Origin: Apoderus coryli
Lineage: Eukaryota; Arthropoda; Insecta; Coleoptera; Attelabidae
Direction of reading: 5' to 3'
Length of the DNA stretch: 64,000 bases
NCBI GenBank assembly: GCA_911728435.2
Contig: OU452200.1
Coordinates: 41,927,715 to 41,991,714 of the forward strand
The notes under the pieces were generated by a model. It had not been told where the DNA came from and searched no databases. It was given only the letters and a program-made list of their open reading frames with translations. The position numbers were made by a program, and so were the translations under genes. Shown piece after piece: positions 59,512 through 64,000 of the stretch. How positions within the stretch are numbered: the stretch's first letter is position 1; every line of letters begins with the position of its first letter.

Positions 59512-59560
59512 TATTTTGGCTATCGAATAATGTAGGTACGGCACTGTTTACTGTTTACAC

Positions 59561-60180
59561 TTTTATCAGGTAGATATTTTATATTTCAATTTTATATGCA
59601 CATATATATTACCAAATAACTGGACTTATAGCTCAAAGAAAATCGTATCAAGAAAATCCAATAAGACTGATGAACTCTCTATAAAAATCTCTACAAGATG
59701 ATACCAAACTCAAAATTTTCAGCTTAGTATATCGCGAGAAAAAATCGAAATTTCAGGACGACAATAAAGTAGTGGTACACTAATACTAATATTATTAGTA
59801 TAATTAGTGTTCACTCATAAATACACAAAATTCGCTTATATTCACTAACTAAAGCATTCAAAATTGCAAAAAACCGTAAAACATTCAATTTTGCACAACG
59901 AACAACCAAAACAATGAATCTATAATGTGGATGTCTAATATGGCCGTTTCCATCAGAAATTTTATTTACCACAGTCAGCGCAAAGCTCCTTCCTGTCACT
60001 TCATATTCAAAGTTATTCACATAGTAATTCAAGACTCAAAATACAAAAAAATAAATAAAAAAACACACAATCTGATAACTATAACAATAAACAATGGTGT
60101 AATTATTATATTTTTCATCTTCATATCTAGCACAGAACAAAAGCAACCATAAAAAGAATGGCAAACTTAAAGCATTCCCG
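59561..60180. other. LINE 5' flank, no gene
   Basis: AT-rich. An imperfect palindrome ACTAATACTAATATTATTAG with its mirror lies at 59778-59808. Part may be the LINE 5' UTR. Confidence 0.35.
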
Positions 60181-60740
60181 TAAAACCATTACTCCAAAAT
60201 ACTCTTTTTGAATTTTGACATTTTACAAGGCTTAAGCTCAGTCGGTATGGCATTGTACAGTCTTGCGATACAGTAGTTGAAGCCTCTCTCTAAGAAAGAC
60301 GTTCTATGTAAAGGAGGAATTAATAGACCACAAGACCGGACATTAAGATTAAGCACATCCGTACGATAAATCAGTCTATTAGCTAAGTAAGAAGGCTTCT
60401 TATACGTAATTATTCTGTTGTATAAACAGACAGAGTACAATTTAAATCTATTGTGCATATTCAGCCACTTTAGTTCAACCAACTTATAGGACATTCGTTC
60501 AAATTTCCTAATACCGAATATAAATCGAATGCAAGATTCAATTTAGTGTCATTATCAATACATGGCGCGAGAAGACAAGCACAGTAAGTAAATTGTGACA
60601 GAATTAAGGATTCACATAACATTTTTTTGGTTTTAACATTTAACAAAATTCGAAAAGCAAAATAGCCTATCTGAATGTTTTTAGTACACTGGTCCCATAA
60701 CCTTGTCTATACAAATTTTTCGCTGAAGTTTCAATAGGTA
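60181..60740 (-). pseudogene. LINE C-terminal fragment
   Basis: Minus strand 60494-60189 reads YKLVELKWLNMHNRFKLYSV, NRIITYKKPSYLANRLIYRT, LIPPLHRTSFLERGFNYCIA, the C-terminal domain seen at the end of ORF2 in the intact LINE. Upstream (60740-60500) the frame is broken. No tail was found. Confidence 0.72.
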
Positions 60741-62006
60741 CAATTATTGTATTGTTGGAGCAATAAAAGAAAAAAAAAAAAACACTTTATACGTAGTATA
60801 ACCCTTACGATAATCTTAAAATAGGGTTTCCATAAAGGTTTGTTGAAATTCAGGACAACTGAGCCATGAAATTTTGTTCAAGAATATATGTTGACACAAA
60901 AAAACAATCTATTCTTTACTAAAGAAAAAAAAAACAGAGTTGTGTTTACTCTGATTTCTGAACTTCGCTAAGGATGAAAAAAATTTCCGCTCACATAAGA
61001 ATATACTCATAAAACAGACCATGTCAAAATTAAATATGGTCATTATTATACGGTTTATACACAGAGTAAGCCTATTCCAATCATTTCTCGATTGCATTGC
61101 AAAGATTTGGCATTTCTTCCGTTTTGGCAGTATTATTTGCTTAATTTTATTGGTAAAATTTAATGTTGCACGTTCGACGATGCGTCGCCATTAGTAAAAT
61201 GCCACGTTGCATCGTGGCGATTAAAATATTCAACAAAGCTTACGGTCTCCAGGTTTACCGGACATGTTTTCAAATTTCGTCCGGATTTCCCCGGACACCT
61301 TAAAAACCGAAACATGTCCGGGTAAATCCGGACGTCTGCGAACCTATCTTAAATAAATCATAAGGTCCAAGGTAAAGAATTTACATCTTTCACCTACATT
61401 AATGGACTTCCTGTATACCTCTTGACTCTTGACATTAGAAGTCGATCAATATATTGATATTAAAAATTAGTTGTCACGTTTTATATTAAACTAATTATGT
61501 ATTCATTATTGCTAGATCTGCCGGAACTTTAATAAGTCATCAGATTATTAATATTCGGATTTGCTAGGACATTTTTTTCTTTATTATAAATTTTTTTGTG
61601 ACATGTTTCGAGGTATAGGTCAATGGTAACCACTAATATAATATTTATACATTACATATTATGTACTTATATTATTTTAAGTAGCAGATAGGAATTTGTT
61701 TTCTTGTCTATTACTTAAGTACTAGTTCTTACAAAACATTTGAAATACAATTCAGAGATTGATAATAATCAATTATACGATGCTTTTAATTTTACGTTAA
61801 TAATAATTACTATTTGTATTATCTTCATAATATGAGTTTGTTATAATGATGCCTGGCGTCTTTCATATTGAAAATATAATGTAGTGAATATCATTGCGAA
61901 ATAGTATGCAGCTGCATGGGCGTATCTACAATTAAAAATCAGGGGGTAGAGCAAGGGCAAATTTATTCTTAGCATTCTATTCATTGTTTTATTCAAAGAT
62001 CCTGTT
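60741..62006. other. no gene seen
   Basis: 61165-61225 has a GC-richer pair of near repeats (ATGCGTCGCCATTAG, GCATCGTGGCGATTA). 61255-61345 is TCCGG-rich (GTCCGGATTTCCCCGGACAC). The rest is AT-rich with no frame above 62 codons. Confidence 0.4.
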
Positions 62007-62110
62007 TTATTTATTTATGTAAAATACAACTGCCCAGACAATTAAAGGGCAGGTAAAAATTACTAAATACCTTAACATTAAAGTAAGAATAATAATAAAT
62101 AAAATAATGG
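62007..62110 (-). repeat. LINE 3'-end fragment, second copy
   Basis: Shares TACAACTGCCCAGACA, AAAGGGCAGGTAAAAATTA and ACATTAAAGTAA with 17416-17520. Tail on the minus strand is ATAAATAAATAA. Confidence 0.55.
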
Positions 62111-62199
62111 CTAAAGAAAGGAAATATATTCAGTGAAATAGAGGGTTTTATGATAGCGATTCAATACCAAATAATAAACACAAGGTACTATTACAAACA

Positions 62200-62303
62200 T
62201 ATAATAAAAATCCTAATATAAGATCAGATCAACGTCGCATATGTAAACAAAAAATAGAAACTATAGACCACATAACAAATACACTAGGAACTAGCACTGC
62301 AAC
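62200..62303 (+). pseudogene. LINE-type C-terminal domain, left part
   Basis: Plus strand YNKNPNIRSDQRRICKQKIE, TIDHIT resembles the zinc-knuckle region near the C-terminus of some RT-encoding elements (CRxC...E(T)IxHI). It is cut by the hAT element and resumes at 63758. Confidence 0.6.
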
Positions 62304-63749
62304 CATGGGCGCCGGAAGTAATTAAATTAGGGGAGGGCACGGCAAAAAATACTAAATAAGCAAAACAAAAGTATTATCTATATAATATGTGGCAAAATAC
62401 CTATACTTATACAGTCAATCAAACTTCTTTTGAAGTTTAATTTATATATTAAGTACTTAAAATATTATATAATTAAAAAAAACTTAAGATAAACTGATCC
62501 TGATCGGTTATAACATAAATTGAACATAAGTCTAATCATCAGAAAATAGCAGTAGAATATTCCTTCGTTTTTGCGAAAATCGATCTATCACTTTTTTAAT
62601 AAACACGTCTTTGTTCTTATTTACATGTTCTCTGTGTACGCTGAGAAGACATAATCCAGATAGTCTTTCTTCACTCATGGTAGACCTTAACCAAGTTTTC
62701 ACCCGTCTTAAGGTACTAAACGATCTTTCAATAATTGTGGCCGTTGTTGGAGATAAAGCCAAAAAAATAGCAATTGCTTTTTTTGTTACTAGGGAAAAAC
62801 TCACAATGTTTTTCCAATAAATCGGCGAACTCTAACTGAATATTTTCATTTTTCTCTATCCACATTTCATCCCATGTTTCACTCTCAGTCTCTAAATTTT
62901 CTAAATCGTATACTTTGCCTATGTTAGGAATTTTTTCTATTAATTTCCTATACTCTTCTGTTACAGTTAACTCTGGATGAAACAGGCACAAAGAAAATGC
63001 AATTTCTGTTTCTTCCGAAAATCTTATCTCAATTGAGTGGATAATTTAATCTAGATATGGAATAAACAAAGAAACACGGTAATATTCCTCGCAAGACTTC
63101 GTTTCGTAATTAGCTCTATAAATTTGATTTGATCCCAGTCTAGGAATTCTTAGTGGTATGTCAAATTTATCACCAACTTTTTCAGATTTTTGGAAAATTT
63201 CCTTAAAGTATTTTTCAGCGTCAGATCTGTGATTTTTTAGTGCAGACAAAAGTGTATTAATATGGTTTTTTGCCGAAAGAAGATTTATTATTTCTCCTTG
63301 TAGTATGTTGCACACAGGTTCCAATTTAGCACTATAATGTGAAATGATGTGGAGACAGAGTATGAATTTACAGGTCGAAACTGCAGCTAATAATTGAGTA
63401 GCTTTTGATCGTGTCTCTGTGCTGAATTCTATTAAATAAGCCAAATGTCCCAAAGCCCCTCTTATTTCTTCGTAATTTTCGGAAAATATTCTAATGAATT
63501 TGTACTTTGAGGACCATCGTGTCACAAAATAATGGGATTTTAGGGACGTATTTTCTTCTATATATAGTCCATATATGGACTGTCACGAAAAAATTTAATA
63601 ACTTTGTTGATAGAATCTGCAGTATTCTGTATATCTTGGATACGGTTTATATCATTTACCACTAAACTTATGTATGTGATATTTTCCTGTATTTACGTGT
63701 TCCAGGGGGGGCAAGCGCCCCGTCTTGCCCCCCCCTTCTGGCGGCCATG
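62304..63749 (-). mobile_element. hAT-type DNA transposon, internally deleted
   Basis: The 8-base duplication ACTGCAAC (62296-62303, 63750-63757) flanks CATGGGCGCCGGAAG and, inverted, CATGGCCGCCAGAAG. G-runs typical of insect hAT ends lie inside the right end (GGGGGGGCAAGCGCCCC). It encodes the C-terminal half of a hAT transposase. At 1446 bases it lacks the BED finger and first catalytic region. Confidence 0.88.
62532..63525 (-). pseudogene. hAT transposase, C-terminal half
   Basis: The minus-strand frame 63525-63046 starts TRWSSKYKFIRIFSENYEEI, a hAT landmark (TRW), and runs to a stop after SLFIPYLD. The frame resumes about 63030-62728, and a further shift near 62800 leads to the dimerisation domain: ALSPTTATIIERSFSTLRRV, KTWLRSTMSEERLSGLCLLS. 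ZMYM1/DUF4371-type. At least one stop and one shift, so inactive. Confidence 0.85.
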
Positions 63750-63757
63750 ACTGCAAC

Positions 63758-64000
63758 ATGGATTGTTAGAAGCCCGATCACCATAATTATTACAAGTACA
63801 AACCAGATGTCCTTGAAAACAAAACTACAAAACTCTACTGGAACATGAGTATCATAACAGACAAAACAATAGTACATAATAGACCAGACATTACCACCGA
63901 AACCCAGAAACAGCACTTAGGTTATAAAATCTCCATCGCAATACCAATTCTATGAACAACTTCTAAAATCAGTGATTCTAACAGCTATTTGCACCGCTCA
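63758..64000 (+). pseudogene. LINE-type C-terminal domain, right part
   Basis: Plus strand YYKYKPDVLENKTTKLYWNM, SIITDKTIVHNRPDITTETQ, YKISIAIPI is the C-terminal domain (WDxxIITDRTIxxNRPDI, then IDIAIP) of RT-encoding elements. It continues the fragment at 62200-62303 and runs off the window. A stop follows AIPIL. Confidence 0.7.

Larger units (their letters stand above)
55476..59560 (-). mobile_element. two-ORF LINE, apparently intact
   Basis: The minus-strand order is 5' UTR, ORF1, 57-base gap, ORF2, short 3' UTR, ACAATAAAGTCTTTATTATT and further TTA repeats. Both frames are open end to end. The 5' limit is approximate; the stretch to about 59770 could also belong. No clear target duplication is visible beside the tail. 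CR1/Jockey group by domain content. Confidence 0.85.

Overview
The window is AT-rich eukaryotic nuclear DNA from an insect. Six intron-containing or animal-specific host genes (a Nrk/MuSK-type receptor kinase, P5C reductase, Rad1, DHODH, single-domain angiotensin-converting enzyme, TRAPPC5) sit among insect-type transposons: piggyBac, long-TIR mariner/Tc1, P-like THAP, hAT, Ty3/gypsy, and CR1/Jockey-group LINEs. A beetle would fit the repeat spectrum, but I cannot fix the order. No operon, CRISPR array, tRNA or rRNA gene is visible.

Layout. 1-5.4 kb is repeats: a long-inverted-repeat mariner-like element (1629-3259) and a piggyBac deletion derivative (3499-5030). Then come Nrk (minus, single exon, 5446-7374), a collapsed LTR retrotransposon (7969-9234), P5cr (minus, 5 exons, 10698-12294), Rad1 (plus, 4 exons, 14092-15218) and Dhodh (minus, 6 exons, 15453-17715). 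Ance (minus, 10 exons, 19978-27426) has at least five LINE fragments in two of its introns. Trappc5 (plus, 4 exons, 28730-32695) carries a LINE and a Tc1-like relic in its last intron. All exon chains were built by hand from GT-AG sites, phase agreement and family alignment; each gives one uninterrupted frame of the expected length.

From 33 kb to the end there is no recognisable host gene. 33908-43129 is a three-level nest: a mariner/Tc1-type element split by a Ty3/gypsy element with matching LTRs, itself split by a P-like element that encodes a THAP domain. Each level has its own target-site duplication. Then follow decayed LINEs, two further foldback elements (47376-49441 and 53470-54740), a LINE with two intact ORFs (minus, 55476-~59560), and a hAT deletion derivative (62304-63749) inserted in an old LINE.

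The host genes do not form a pathway. P5cr (proline synthesis) and Dhodh (pyrimidine synthesis) are metabolic; Rad1 is checkpoint, Trappc5 is vesicle tethering, Ance is a secreted peptidase, Nrk is a surface receptor. P5cr/Rad1 and Ance/Trappc5 are divergent pairs; Rad1/Dhodh are convergent. I found no new multi-gene system. The most informative signals are the dated nest, the collapsed LTR element, a conserved palindrome shared by foldback arms, a duplicated 3' end of Dhodh, and a lost chloride-binding arginine in Ance.
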